64,000 bases of DNA from Streptomyces fructofermentans (GTDB lineage Bacteria; Actinomycetota; Actinomycetes; Streptomycetales; Streptomycetaceae): contig NZ_BMWD01000011.1 of NCBI RefSeq assembly GCF_014651055.1, positions 124,001 through 188,000 of the forward strand. The letters run 5' to 3'. The notes beneath the pieces were generated by a model. That model did no database searches and was not told where the DNA came from. It saw only the letters and a program-made list of their open reading frames with translations. Position numbers and translations under genes: made by a program. Position 1 is the first letter of the stretch; each line of letters starts with the position of its first letter. Below, piece by piece: positions 56,732-64,000 of the stretch.

Positions 56732-57054
56732 GGGCGGGTACCTCCGGTGGCTCCGGGCGTTCCGGTGAAGAGGGCGGGAGGGGGCGGGGACGGCAGGAGA
56801 AGGGGTGGGGAGGGGCGGGAAGGGCTCAGGTGAGGTGACGTGTGAGGTGACGTGGGGTGGGTGAGATGAAGGGCTGAGAAGAGGGGCTGAGAAGAGGGGC
56901 TGAGAAGAGGGACGAGGAACCGCGGGTTTCCTCCCGCCCCCTTCAGTACGCCGGTTCGGGCCCAGCTTCTCACCCGTACCGGCGACGGATCGCGCCGGTC
57001 GGTTCGATCGGACCCCGTGCAACCGGTGCCACCCGTGGGGCAGTCTGTGCTGTC
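56732..57054. other. Divergent intergenic region with a 13-bp tandem repeat
   Basis: This lies between the permease (minus) and the double-RCK gene (plus). Three perfect copies of gggctgagaagag occupy 56871-56909. Upstream of them gaggtgacg occurs twice (56822-56852). No gene is supported; promoters for both neighbours are expected here. Confidence 0.65.
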
Positions 57055-59301
57055 GTGGGGAGCCTTCCGAATCAGAGCGGGCCTGACGACCGTGCCGCGC
57101 ACATGGTGGTGTGCGGGGACGACGCCCTCGCGCACCGCCTGGCGGCCGAACTGCGCGGTGTGTACGGGGAGCGGGTGACGCTGGTCGTGCCGTCCGCCGA
57201 GCGCACGGTACGGCCGCCGGTCGTCGGCCGGGCCCGCGCCTCGGCCCTGCTCGACCGTGTGTCGGCGGCGGTGACACGCGCCGCGGGCAACGGCGGGAGC
57301 AGCCCCCCTGCCGGCGGCGGCAGCGGTGAGGGCACGGGTGTCAGGACATCCGGCGGCCCCTCCGGACGGGTCACCGCCCCGTCCAACCGGGCGGCGGCGC
57401 CGTCGAGTCGTACGTCCGCCGACGAACCCCCCGCCGCACGGGTGCTGGAGGCGGCCGCTCTCACGGAGGCCGTGCTCGCCGAGGCCGGTGTCGAACAGGC
57501 CGCCGCTCTGGCGCTCGTCCATGACGACGACGAGACCAACATCCGTGCCGCGCTCATGGCCCGCAGGCTCAACCCCCGCCTCCGGCTGGTCGTCCGGCTC
57601 TACAACCGCCGCCTCGGCCAGCACATCGAGGCGCTGCTCGACCAGGCCGCCGCGCTGGCACTGGCGGGCGCCGGGGACTCCGGCGGCCCGCTCGAACCCG
57701 GTGTGCTGGACGCCTCCACCACCGTGCTCTCCGACGCGGACACCGCCGCGCCCGCGCTGGCGGCGACCGCCGTCGCCGGGACCAGCAAGGTCGTACAGAC
57801 CGACGGGCTGATGCTGCGGGCCGTCGAACGGCAGCCGCCGGGTCCCGGAGAGGTCGCCGACCCGGGCCTGTGCACGCTCGCGCTGCTCTCGGCCACCACC
57901 AACGACCCCGCGGGCGCGGACGGTTCGGAGAGCAGCGGCGAGAACGGCCCCCGGCTGCTGCCCGACGAGCGATCCGTGGCCGCCGCGACCGGACGCGGCA
58001 CCGTCGTCCTGGAAGCCGTGTCCTACGCCGGCCCGCCGCTGCCCGCGGGGCGCAGCGTGCTGCCCTTCGGCCGGCTGTTCTCCCGGCGGCTGCGGTGGTC
58101 GTTCGCGGGCCTAGTAGCCTGTGTCGTCGCGCTCGCCGTCGCCTCCATGGCGACCACGGGCGCCCACCCGCTGCACGCCACCTACCTCACGCTCCTCGAC
58201 CTCTTCGCCATCAACGACCCGGCCCTCGACGAACCGCTCGGCCGCCAGATCCTCCAACTCCTCTCGGGTCTCGTCGGGTTGCTGCTGCTCCCCGTACTGC
58301 TGGCCGCCGTCCTGGAGGCGCTCGGCACGTTCCGCAGCGGGTCCGCGCTGCGCAGACCGCCCCGGGGTCTGTCCGGCCACGTCGTGCTGCTCGGACTCGG
58401 AAAGATCGGCACGCGGGTCCTCGCGCGCCTGCGGGAGCTCCAGATCCCCGTGGTGTGCGTGGAGGCGGACCCCGAGGCGCGGGGACTTGCCCTGGCGCGC
58501 CGGCTGCGCGTCCCGGTCGTGCTCGGCGACGTGACCCAGGAAGGCGTCCTGGAAGCCGCCAAGGTGCACCGGGCGCACGCCCTGCTCGCCCTCACCAGCG
58601 CGGACACCACCAATCTCGAAGCGGCCCTGTACGCCAGGTCGGTGCGGCCCGACCTGCGTGTCGTCCTGCGGCTGTACGACGACGACTTCGCCACAGCCGT
58701 CTACCGCACCCTGCGTGCCACCCACCCGCAGGCGCTGACCCGCAGCCGCAGCGTCTCCCATCTCGCGGCCCCCGCCTTCGCCGGAGCGATGATGGGCCGC
58801 CAGATCCTGGGCGCGATCCCGGTCGAACGCCGGGTACTGCTCTTCGCGGCCCTGGACGTGGCCGGACACCCGCACCTGGAGGGCCGCACGGTCGCCGAGG
58901 CGTTCCGAGCCGGGTCCTGGCGGGTCCTGGCACTGGACACCGCGGCTCCGGAGGTGCGGCGCCGCGGCCGCCCCGCACCCGACCCTTCGACCGCGCCGGT
59001 TCCGGGAGGCACGCCGGGGACGCCCCCGGGTCCGGGCCCGGGCGCGGGGCCCGACGGTGCGGTGGGCACGCCGGGCCGGGCGGTGGGGCCGGGTCCCGCT
59101 GGGGTCCCGCAGGGCCGTCCCGCGGGACCGGACCGCGGAGCGCCGGGCCCCGACCGTGCGTCGGGCCTGGTCTGGGACCTGCCGCCCACCTACGTCCTCG
59201 GCGCGGAGGACCGGGTGGTGATCGCCGCCACCCGGCGCGGGCTCGCGGAACTGCTGGGGCGGCACACCCGGGACCACGCGGAACCCCGCCCGGGCGGGTA
59301 G
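57055..59301 (+). CDS. Double TrkA-N (RCK) NAD-binding membrane protein
   Basis: A 748-aa protein. The first part (about 15-200) is an NAD-binding TrkA-N-like domain interrupted by a Gly/Ser-rich insert. Two membrane helices follow: LVACVVALAVASMATTGA near 355 and LLSGLVGLLLLPVLLAAVLE near 405, with no TxGYG potassium filter between them. A second full RCK domain (HVVLLGLGKIGTRVLARLREL near 440, GDVTQEGVLEAA) and a Pro/Gly-rich tail with one more short domain follow. It resembles RCK-regulated ion channels but lacks a visible K+ pore. GTG at 57055; the first 10 residues are uncertain. Confidence 0.8.
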   Translation: MGSLPNQSGPDDRAAHMVVCGDDALAHRLAAELRGVYGERVTLVVPSAERTVRPPVVGRARASALLDRVSAAVTRAAGNGGSSPPAGGGSGEGTGVRTSGGPSGRVTAPSNRAAAPSSRTSADEPPAARVLEAAALTEAVLAEAGVEQAAALALVHDDDETNIRAALMARRLNPRLRLVVRLYNRRLGQHIEALLDQAAALALAGAGDSGGPLEPGVLDASTTVLSDADTAAPALAATAVAGTSKVVQTDGLMLRAVERQPPGPGEVADPGLCTLALLSATTNDPAGADGSESSGENGPRLLPDERSVAAATGRGTVVLEAVSYAGPPLPAGRSVLPFGRLFSRRLRWSFAGLVACVVALAVASMATTGAHPLHATYLTLLDLFAINDPALDEPLGRQILQLLSGLVGLLLLPVLLAAVLEALGTFRSGSALRRPPRGLSGHVVLLGLGKIGTRVLARLRELQIPVVCVEADPEARGLALARRLRVPVVLGDVTQEGVLEAAKVHRAHALLALTSADTTNLEAALYARSVRPDLRVVLRLYDDDFATAVYRTLRATHPQALTRSRSVSHLAAPAFAGAMMGRQILGAIPVERRVLLFAALDVAGHPHLEGRTVAEAFRAGSWRVLALDTAAPEVRRRGRPAPDPSTAPVPGGTPGTPPGPGPGAGPDGAVGTPGRAVGPGPAGVPQGRPAGPDRGAPGPDRASGLVWDLPPTYVLGAEDRVVIAATRRGLAELLGRHTRDHAEPRPGG

Positions 59302-59351
59302 CGGCCGCCCCGACCGGGCGGCCGGCGGCCCGACCGGTCGGCCCCGGGTGG

Positions 59352-59609
59352 TCAGCCGCGGGCCGCCGACTGTCCCCGTGCCGAGGGAGGTTCGTACGGC
59401 TCGGGCCGGCACTCCCGGTCGACCCGCACACGTCTCTCCCGGACCCGCACACGCTTCTCCCGCTCCCGCGTCCGGGACGGGACAACGCCCTCGGCGCCGG
59501 GTTCGGCAACGGGCCCCACGAAGGGTTCGGCGCGGGACTGCCGGTCCCGGGCCCCGGACGGGACCCGGCGGCGCTCCACCGTCAGATGCGGATCGGTCGA
59601 CGAGTTCAT
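59352..59609 (-). CDS. Small hypothetical basic protein
   Basis: An 85-aa frame with ATG at 59609, product beginning MNSSTDPHLTVERRR. It is rich in Arg and Glu with a short repeat RVRERRVRV and has no domain I recognise. Its codon pattern is plausible but the chance of a spurious frame in such GC-rich DNA is high. It is divergent from the S9 peptidase gene and convergent with the RCK gene. Confidence 0.3.
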   Translation of the reverse strand: MNSSTDPHLTVERRRVPSGARDRQSRAEPFVGPVAEPGAEGVVPSRTREREKRVRVRERRVRVDRECRPEPYEPPSARGQSAARG

Positions 59610-59748
59610 GCCCCGATCGTGCACCCGGCCACTGACAATCCGCTCTGACCTGCAACGACGCATATTTCGGCGCTTCGGGCCCGGCGAGTTTTCCACAGGC
59701 TGGGGCCCCCGTCGGCGGATCGTCCGCGGATGCGGGCAGTATGGGGCC

Positions 59749-61620
59749 ATGACTGAGAGCAACGGGGCCATCCCGCAGGAGGGGACCACGCCTGGTGGCG
59801 GGTCCGGCACGGACGACACGACCATGCCGGGCTGGGAGAAGCGCTTCCGGGCGCCGCGGGTGTCCCTGCCCGACTGGGCCGAGGACGCACCGCACCGATC
59901 GCTGTTCGTGTCGAACGCGACGGGGACGTACGAGTTGTACGCCTGGGACCGCGAGACGGGCCACCAGCGGCAGGTCACGGACCGGCCCAACGGGACCACG
60001 GACGGCGTGGTGTCGCCCGACGGGGCCTGGATCTGGTGGTTCGACGACAAGGACGGCGACGAGTTCGGGATCTGGCGGCGCCAGCCGTTCGCCGGGGCCG
60101 GGAGAGCCACCGCGGCTCCGGACGAGCCGGCGGCCCCGGGGCTCGACGCCTCCTATCCCGCGGGCCTCGCGCTCGGCAGGGACGGGCGCACCGCGATCGT
60201 CGGCCGGTCGACCGACGAGGACGGCTCGACGATCCACGTCAGCCGGACCGGCGAGGACCCTGTGGAGATCTACCGCCACCGCGAGTCGGCCGGCGTCGGC
60301 GACCTCTCGCACGACGGCTCGCTCATCGCCATCGAGCACACCGAGCACGGCGACGCGATGCACTCCGCGGTGCGGGTGCTGCGGATCGACGGCTCGAAGG
60401 TCGCGGAGCTGGACGACACCGAGGGCGGCACTGCCGAACTGGGCCTGGAGGTGCTCGGCTTCGCCCCGGTCGACGGTGACACCCGGCTGCTCGTCGGGCA
60501 CCAGCGTCGCGGCCACTGGGAGCCGATGGTGTGGGACGTGGCCTCCGGCGAGGAGACGGACCTCGCCCTCGCCGGGCAGTTGGAGGGGGACCTCAGCGCC
60601 GAGTGGTACCCGGACGGTTCCGCGCTCCTCGTGGTGAACAGCTACGAGGCCCGCAGCGAGCTGTGGCGGTTCGACCTGTCCACCCGCCGCCTGGAGCGCG
60701 TGGACACCCCGAAGGGCACGGTGTCGGGGGCGACCGCCCGCCCGGACGGCAGCGTGGAGTACCTCTGGTCGTCGGCGGCCGAGCCGCCGGTGGTCCGCTC
60801 CACCTCCGGCGGAATCGTCCTCGACCCGCCGGGCATGCGGGCACCGGAGTCGGTTCCCGTCGAGGACGTGTGGGTGACCGGCCCGGGCGGCCGCATCCAC
60901 GCGCTGGTGCAGCGGCCGGCGGGGGCGGACGGCCCGCTCCCCACGGTGTTCGACATCCACGGCGGCCCGACCTGGCACGACAGCGACTCGTTCGCGGCGG
61001 GCCCGGCCGCCTGGGTGGACCACGGGTACGCGGTGGTCAGGGTGAACTACCGCGGCTCCACCGGGTACGGGCGCGAGTGGACGGACGCGCTCAAGCACCG
61101 GGTCGGCCTGATCGAGCTGGAGGACATCGCGGCGGTGCGGGAGTGGGCGGTCTCCTCGGGTCTCGCCGACCCGGACCGGCTGATCCTCACCGGCGGCTCC
61201 TGGGGCGGCTACCTCACGCTTCTCGGCCTCGGCATGCAGCCCGAGGCGTGGGCGCTCGGCATCGCTGCGGTCCCGGTCGCGGACTACGTCACGGCGTACC
61301 ACGACGAGATGGAGGCCCTCAAGGCGATGGACCGCACGCTGCTGGGCGGCACACCGGAGGAGGTGCCCGAGCGCTTCGAGGCGTCGTCCCCGCTGACGTA
61401 CGTCGACGCCGTGAAGGCCCCGGTCTACATCTCCGCCGGGGTCAACGACCCGCGCTGCCCGATCCAGCAGGTCGAGAACTACGTGACCAGGCTCGCCGGG
61501 CGGGACGCCGTCCACGAGGTGTACCGCTACGACGCGGGGCACGGTTCCCTCGTCGTGGACGAGCGGATCAAGCAGGTCCGGCTGGAGCTGGAGTTCGCGG
61601 AGCGGCACCTGGGCCGGTAG
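59749..61620 (+). CDS. S9 family prolyl-oligopeptidase-like serine peptidase
   Basis: A 623-aa enzyme. The N-terminal part (about 40-385) is a beta-propeller of TolB/WD40-like repeats (SPDGAWIWWFDDKDGDE, SHDGSLIAIEH). The C-terminal alpha/beta hydrolase domain has the nucleophile Ser484 in GGSWGGYL, the Asp in GVNDPRCP and the His in DAGHGSLV. It would cleave acyl or prolyl peptides; no signal peptide is seen, so it is cytoplasmic. The substrate is unknown. ATG at 59749; a CAGTAT element 6 nt upstream suggests a leaderless start with an imperfect -10. Confidence 0.9.
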   Translation: MTESNGAIPQEGTTPGGGSGTDDTTMPGWEKRFRAPRVSLPDWAEDAPHRSLFVSNATGTYELYAWDRETGHQRQVTDRPNGTTDGVVSPDGAWIWWFDDKDGDEFGIWRRQPFAGAGRATAAPDEPAAPGLDASYPAGLALGRDGRTAIVGRSTDEDGSTIHVSRTGEDPVEIYRHRESAGVGDLSHDGSLIAIEHTEHGDAMHSAVRVLRIDGSKVAELDDTEGGTAELGLEVLGFAPVDGDTRLLVGHQRRGHWEPMVWDVASGEETDLALAGQLEGDLSAEWYPDGSALLVVNSYEARSELWRFDLSTRRLERVDTPKGTVSGATARPDGSVEYLWSSAAEPPVVRSTSGGIVLDPPGMRAPESVPVEDVWVTGPGGRIHALVQRPAGADGPLPTVFDIHGGPTWHDSDSFAAGPAAWVDHGYAVVRVNYRGSTGYGREWTDALKHRVGLIELEDIAAVREWAVSSGLADPDRLILTGGSWGGYLTLLGLGMQPEAWALGIAAVPVADYVTAYHDEMEALKAMDRTLLGGTPEEVPERFEASSPLTYVDAVKAPVYISAGVNDPRCPIQQVENYVTRLAGRDAVHEVYRYDAGHGSLVVDERIKQVRLELEFAERHLGR

Positions 61621-61713
61621 CGGGCGGAGAGGGAAGCAGGTCCGGGCGGAGGGCGGGCCGGGGCCGGGGCGGGGACAGGCACCCCCCTCGGCCCGGCCCC
61701 CGCGAGGGACCCG

Positions 61714-61719
61714 TACCTT
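61714..61719 (+). promoter_or_regulatory. -10 box of a leaderless promoter for the SURF1 gene
   Basis: TACCTT ends 7 nt before the GTG at 61727, with no ribosome binding site. Confidence 0.5.
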
Positions 61720-61726
61720 TGACGTT

Positions 61727-62653
61727 GTGTACCGGTTCCTGCTGACGCCCCGCTGGTGGGGGATCAACGTCTTCATGCTGTTGGCCATCCCCTTCTGCGT
61801 CTTCATGGGGTCGTGGCAGTTGAGCCGGTTCGAGGACCGGGTCCAGGAGCACCAGGAGGCGGGCGAGCAGGCCACGGCGGCGGAGACCGCGCCAGCCCGG
61901 CCGCTGGCGGAGCTGCTGCCGGTGGACAAGAAGACGTCGGGGAACCAGGCCACGGCGACGGGCCGGTACGGGACGCAGTTGCTCGTGCCGGACCGGGAGC
62001 TGGGCGACGACACCGGGTTCTACGTCCTGACGATGCTGCGGACCGACGACGGCAGGGCCCTGCCCGTGGTGCGCGGCTGGCTCCCGGGCGAGGCGGACGC
62101 CGCGAAGGCGCCGGCCGCTCCGACCGGCGAGGTCACCGTGACCGGCGCTCTCCAGGCCTCGGAGACACCCGGCTCGAACGGGGTACGGGCGCAGGGCGGA
62201 CTCCCCTCGGGCCAGACGGGGGCGATCAGCGCGGCGTCGCTGGTGAACCTGGTGCCGTACGACGTGTACGACGCCTGGATCACGCTCGACAGGGCCGACA
62301 CGGGGATGACGGCGGTACCCGCGAAGGCCCCGTCGGGCACGGGCCTGGACCTGAAGGCCTTCCAGAACCTCGGGTACACCGGCGAGTGGTTCGTCTTCGC
62401 GGGCTTCGTGCTCTTCATGTGGTTCCGGCTGGTGCGGCGCGAGGTGGAGTTCGCACGGGACGCGGAACTGGGGCTGACCGAGGCCCCGTCGACCGGCCCC
62501 GCCGAGAACGGCACCGCGGCAACCACCGCCACCGCCACCCCGGACGACAAGGCCGGCAACACCGGCACCTCAAGCGACACCGGCACCGCGAGCTACGCCG
62601 ACGCCGATGCCGATGCCGACGGTACGAAGGTGTCGCCCTCCCCCACCGCCTGA
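61727..62653 (+). CDS. SURF1 family protein, cytochrome oxidase assembly
   Basis: A 308-aa membrane protein with the SURF1 layout: an N-terminal helix (about 8-28, PRWWGINVFMLLAIPFCVF), an external domain including GSWQLSRFEDRVQEH and VVRGWLPGEAD, and a second helix near 222-240 (EWFVFAGFVLFMWFRLVRRE). SURF1 helps insert heme into cytochrome c oxidase. The C-terminal 70 residues are Thr/Ala/Asp-rich and low-complexity. GTG start, probably leaderless. Followed by a repeat-rich gap. Confidence 0.88.
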   Translation: MYRFLLTPRWWGINVFMLLAIPFCVFMGSWQLSRFEDRVQEHQEAGEQATAAETAPARPLAELLPVDKKTSGNQATATGRYGTQLLVPDRELGDDTGFYVLTMLRTDDGRALPVVRGWLPGEADAAKAPAAPTGEVTVTGALQASETPGSNGVRAQGGLPSGQTGAISAASLVNLVPYDVYDAWITLDRADTGMTAVPAKAPSGTGLDLKAFQNLGYTGEWFVFAGFVLFMWFRLVRREVEFARDAELGLTEAPSTGPAENGTAATTATATPDDKAGNTGTSSDTGTASYADADADADGTKVSPSPTA

Positions 62654-62670
62654 GGCGGCCGGACCTCCGG

Positions 62671-62770
62671 CCCGAGCAGGGACCCGGACCCGCGGCCCGA
62701 GCAGGGACCCGGCACCCCGGCCCGAGCAGGGACCCGGCACCCCGGCCCGAGCAGGAGCCCGGACCCCCGC
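62671..62770. repeat. 25-bp tandem repeat, four copies
   Basis: The core cccgagcagg recurs at 62671, 62696, 62721 and 62746, exactly 25 bp apart, each followed by gacccgg-type sequence. It lies just after the SURF1 stop codon. Confidence 0.92.
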
Positions 62771-62852
62771 CCGAGGTCGATCGACTCAGCTCAGGACCCG
62801 GAGCCCCGAGCCGATGTCGACGGCTCAGGACCCGGACCCGCGGTCAGAACCC

Positions 62853-62891
62853 GAGGTCAGGAGCCGAGGTCAGGAGCCGAGGTCAGGAGCC
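62853..62891. repeat. 13-bp tandem repeat spanning a stop codon
   Basis: Three perfect copies of gaggtcaggagcc. The last copy covers the stop codon (62883-62885) of the minus-strand gene. Confidence 0.92.
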
Positions 62892-64000
62892 GACCAGGAC
62901 CCCGGTCTGGTAGACCGTCCCGGCGCACGCGTCGGGCACGGTGACCGACGCGTTGGCGGCGCCGCCCTCGGCCGTGTAGGACACCACGACCTTGCCGTCG
63001 GCCACGCCTTCGGTGCGCATCATCTGCGTACTCACGCCGTTGGTGCCCTCGGAGGACGTTCCGCTGCCGCCGTTGGTGGTGTCCGACGGAGTGGGGTCGG
63101 GTGTCGGGTCGCCGCCGCCACCGGTGGTCGGGCAGGAGTCCGACGGCACCCAGGCGAACCTCACCGTGTACGCGATGCCCGGCTGGAGCACCGGCGAGGT
63201 GGCGTAGGTCGACGGGTCGGGCAGTCCGGCGGCCGGGTCGCCCGCGGCGTGCAGGACCGTACCGAGCCTGGCCTGGTCCGCGGCGCCCTGGGCGATCGTG
63301 GACACCGAGCCCGCGCCGGCGACCGTGCAGGCGGCCGTGGACACGTTGGTGATCGTGAACGAGCCGTACACCGCTCCGGCCGCGTCGGGCGTGCCGACCG
63401 CTCCCGCTCCCCCGAGCTGGGCCGAGGTGCAGGCGGCCGCGCCCGCGGCGGAGGCCGAGGGCTGCGCGCCGGTCGTTCCGTCGGTGTCCCCGCCCGTGCC
63501 GGGCCGGGTCTTGCCGTCGCCCTTGCCCGTGCCCTTGGACGCACCGGACGAGTCGCCGGAGCCGCCCTGGGTGTCGGAGTGCTTGCCCTCGCTGGAACTG
63601 CCCTGCGTGTTGCGGCCGTTGGCCACGATCGACGGATCGGCGTCGGAGCCGGTGGCGTTCGAGACGTGGATGAGGGCCGGGACCGCCGTGCCGACGAAGA
63701 GCGCTGCCGCCGCCATGCCGACCACGGCCTGGCGCTTGCGGGCGCGTCGGGCCGGGACCGCGCGGCGCAGGTGCTCCAGCGTGCCGTCGGTCGGCTCGAT
63801 CTCGTCGACGACGCGGTGCATCAGGCTCCGCAGCGCCTGCTCCTCGGCCCGGGCCGGTTCGGAGGCGGCCGTCTGCGCGCGGAGGGCGCCGACGGCGAAG
63901 CCGCCGGTGCCGAACACGTCGCTGTCGCCACCGGTGCCGCGCTCACCCGGGCCCGCGGCCTTCGCCTTCGAGAACCGGTCCGAGCCGTGCGGGTCGTCAG
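62883..64000 (-). CDS. Membrane-anchored protein with external domain, 5' end outside the window
   Basis: The frame is open to the right window edge, so the start is missing; at least 372 codons are visible. The cytoplasmic part includes SLMHRVVDEIEPTDGTLEHL and RRAVPARRARKRQ, then a membrane helix (AVVGMAAAALFVGTAVPALI), then a Ser/Gly/Lys/Thr-rich linker of about 80 residues and a beta-rich external domain with paired cysteines (AAACTSAQLGG, STAACTVAGAG, DSCPTTGG, PDACAGTVY). This layout is common for membrane proteins encoded with an ECF sigma factor, which may lie just beyond the edge. Function is unknown. Confidence 0.72.
   Translation of the reverse strand, partial: DDPHGSDRFSKAKAAGPGERGTGGDSDVFGTGGFAVGALRAQTAASEPARAEEQALRSLMHRVVDEIEPTDGTLEHLRRAVPARRARKRQAVVGMAAAALFVGTAVPALIHVSNATGSDADPSIVANGRNTQGSSSEGKHSDTQGGSGDSSGASKGTGKGDGKTRPGTGGDTDGTTGAQPSASAAGAAACTSAQLGGAGAVGTPDAAGAVYGSFTITNVSTAACTVAGAGSVSTIAQGAADQARLGTVLHAAGDPAAGLPDPSTYATSPVLQPGIAYTVRFAWVPSDSCPTTGGGGDPTPDPTPSDTTNGGSGTSSEGTNGVSTQMMRTEGVADGKVVVSYTAEGGAANASVTVPDACAGTVYQTGVLVGS

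Noticed and set aside
58111..62013. A 1300-codon minus-strand open frame
   Set aside because: It runs antisense to the RCK, S9 peptidase and SURF1 genes, has Arg/Gly/Pro-rich composition with no domain, and is the usual shadow frame in 72% GC DNA.

Overview
The window is high-GC actinobacterial DNA (about 72% G+C, strong GC bias at third codon positions) and almost certainly comes from the chromosome of a Streptomyces. The evidence is the developmental gene content (bldG with its anti-sigma partner, wblA, a whiE-type spore pigment polyketide locus), TAnnnT promoters placed 6-8 nt from leaderless start codons, and gene order. From bldG to the Pr6Pr membrane protein the order matches, from memory, S. 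coelicolor SCO3548 to about SCO3583.

Layout. 1-4.1 kb: the bldG/anti-sigma pair (minus) and a DUF1998 DEXH helicase (plus). 4.1-10 kb: a minus-strand Tad-type secretion/pilus operon (CpaE-like, TadA, TadB, TadC, DUF4244 pilin-like, TadE, TadG-like), many of its genes overlapping by 4 nt. 10.6-17.8 kb: HAD hydrolase, a probable 6S-like RNA region, a Fic-like protein, a CooC-like ATPase, a deacetylase-like lipoprotein, and a SulP transporter fused to a carbonic anhydrase. 18-24.9 kb: acsA preceded by a short ORF resembling its own N-terminus, nhaA, a holin-like membrane protein, an alpha/beta hydrolase and a MarP-like protease. 25-38 kb: housekeeping and developmental genes (two NUDIX hydrolases, nth with an apparently frameshifted N-terminal extension, crp, metallo-beta-lactamase fold protein, RidA, DUF4177, paired ArsA-like ATPases, wblA, class A PBP, GatB/YqeY, metallophosphoesterase, Pr6Pr).

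39.2 kb: tRNA-Pro(CGG) followed by a decayed tyrosine integrase, the scar of an old integrative element. 39.9-53.3 kb is accessory: a hypothetical gene, an ECF sigma/CU044_5270 pair, a beta-helix protein, an O-methyltransferase, then a complete type II PKS of the spore-pigment (whiE/cur/sch) type. Its minus-strand arm runs SchA/CurD-like, cupin, KS-alpha, CLF, ACP, aromatase/cyclase, TcmI cyclase, with a divergent FAD hydroxylase. Next to it lies a secreted lamin-tail-domain protein with a 22-unit pentapeptide tail. 53.7-64 kb: beta-propeller protein, a metal permease pair, a double-RCK membrane protein, an S9 peptidase, SURF1, and a membrane-anchored protein cut by the window edge.

The main points for follow-up are the acsA leader ORF, the nth frameshift, the integrase scar beside the pigment cluster, a Glu in place of the usual Gln in the chain length factor, the repeat-tailed LTD protein, the filter-less double-RCK protein, and a family of leaderless promoters. 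No CRISPR array, insertion sequence or replication origin was seen. All family assignments come from reading motifs and from memory; no database search was run.
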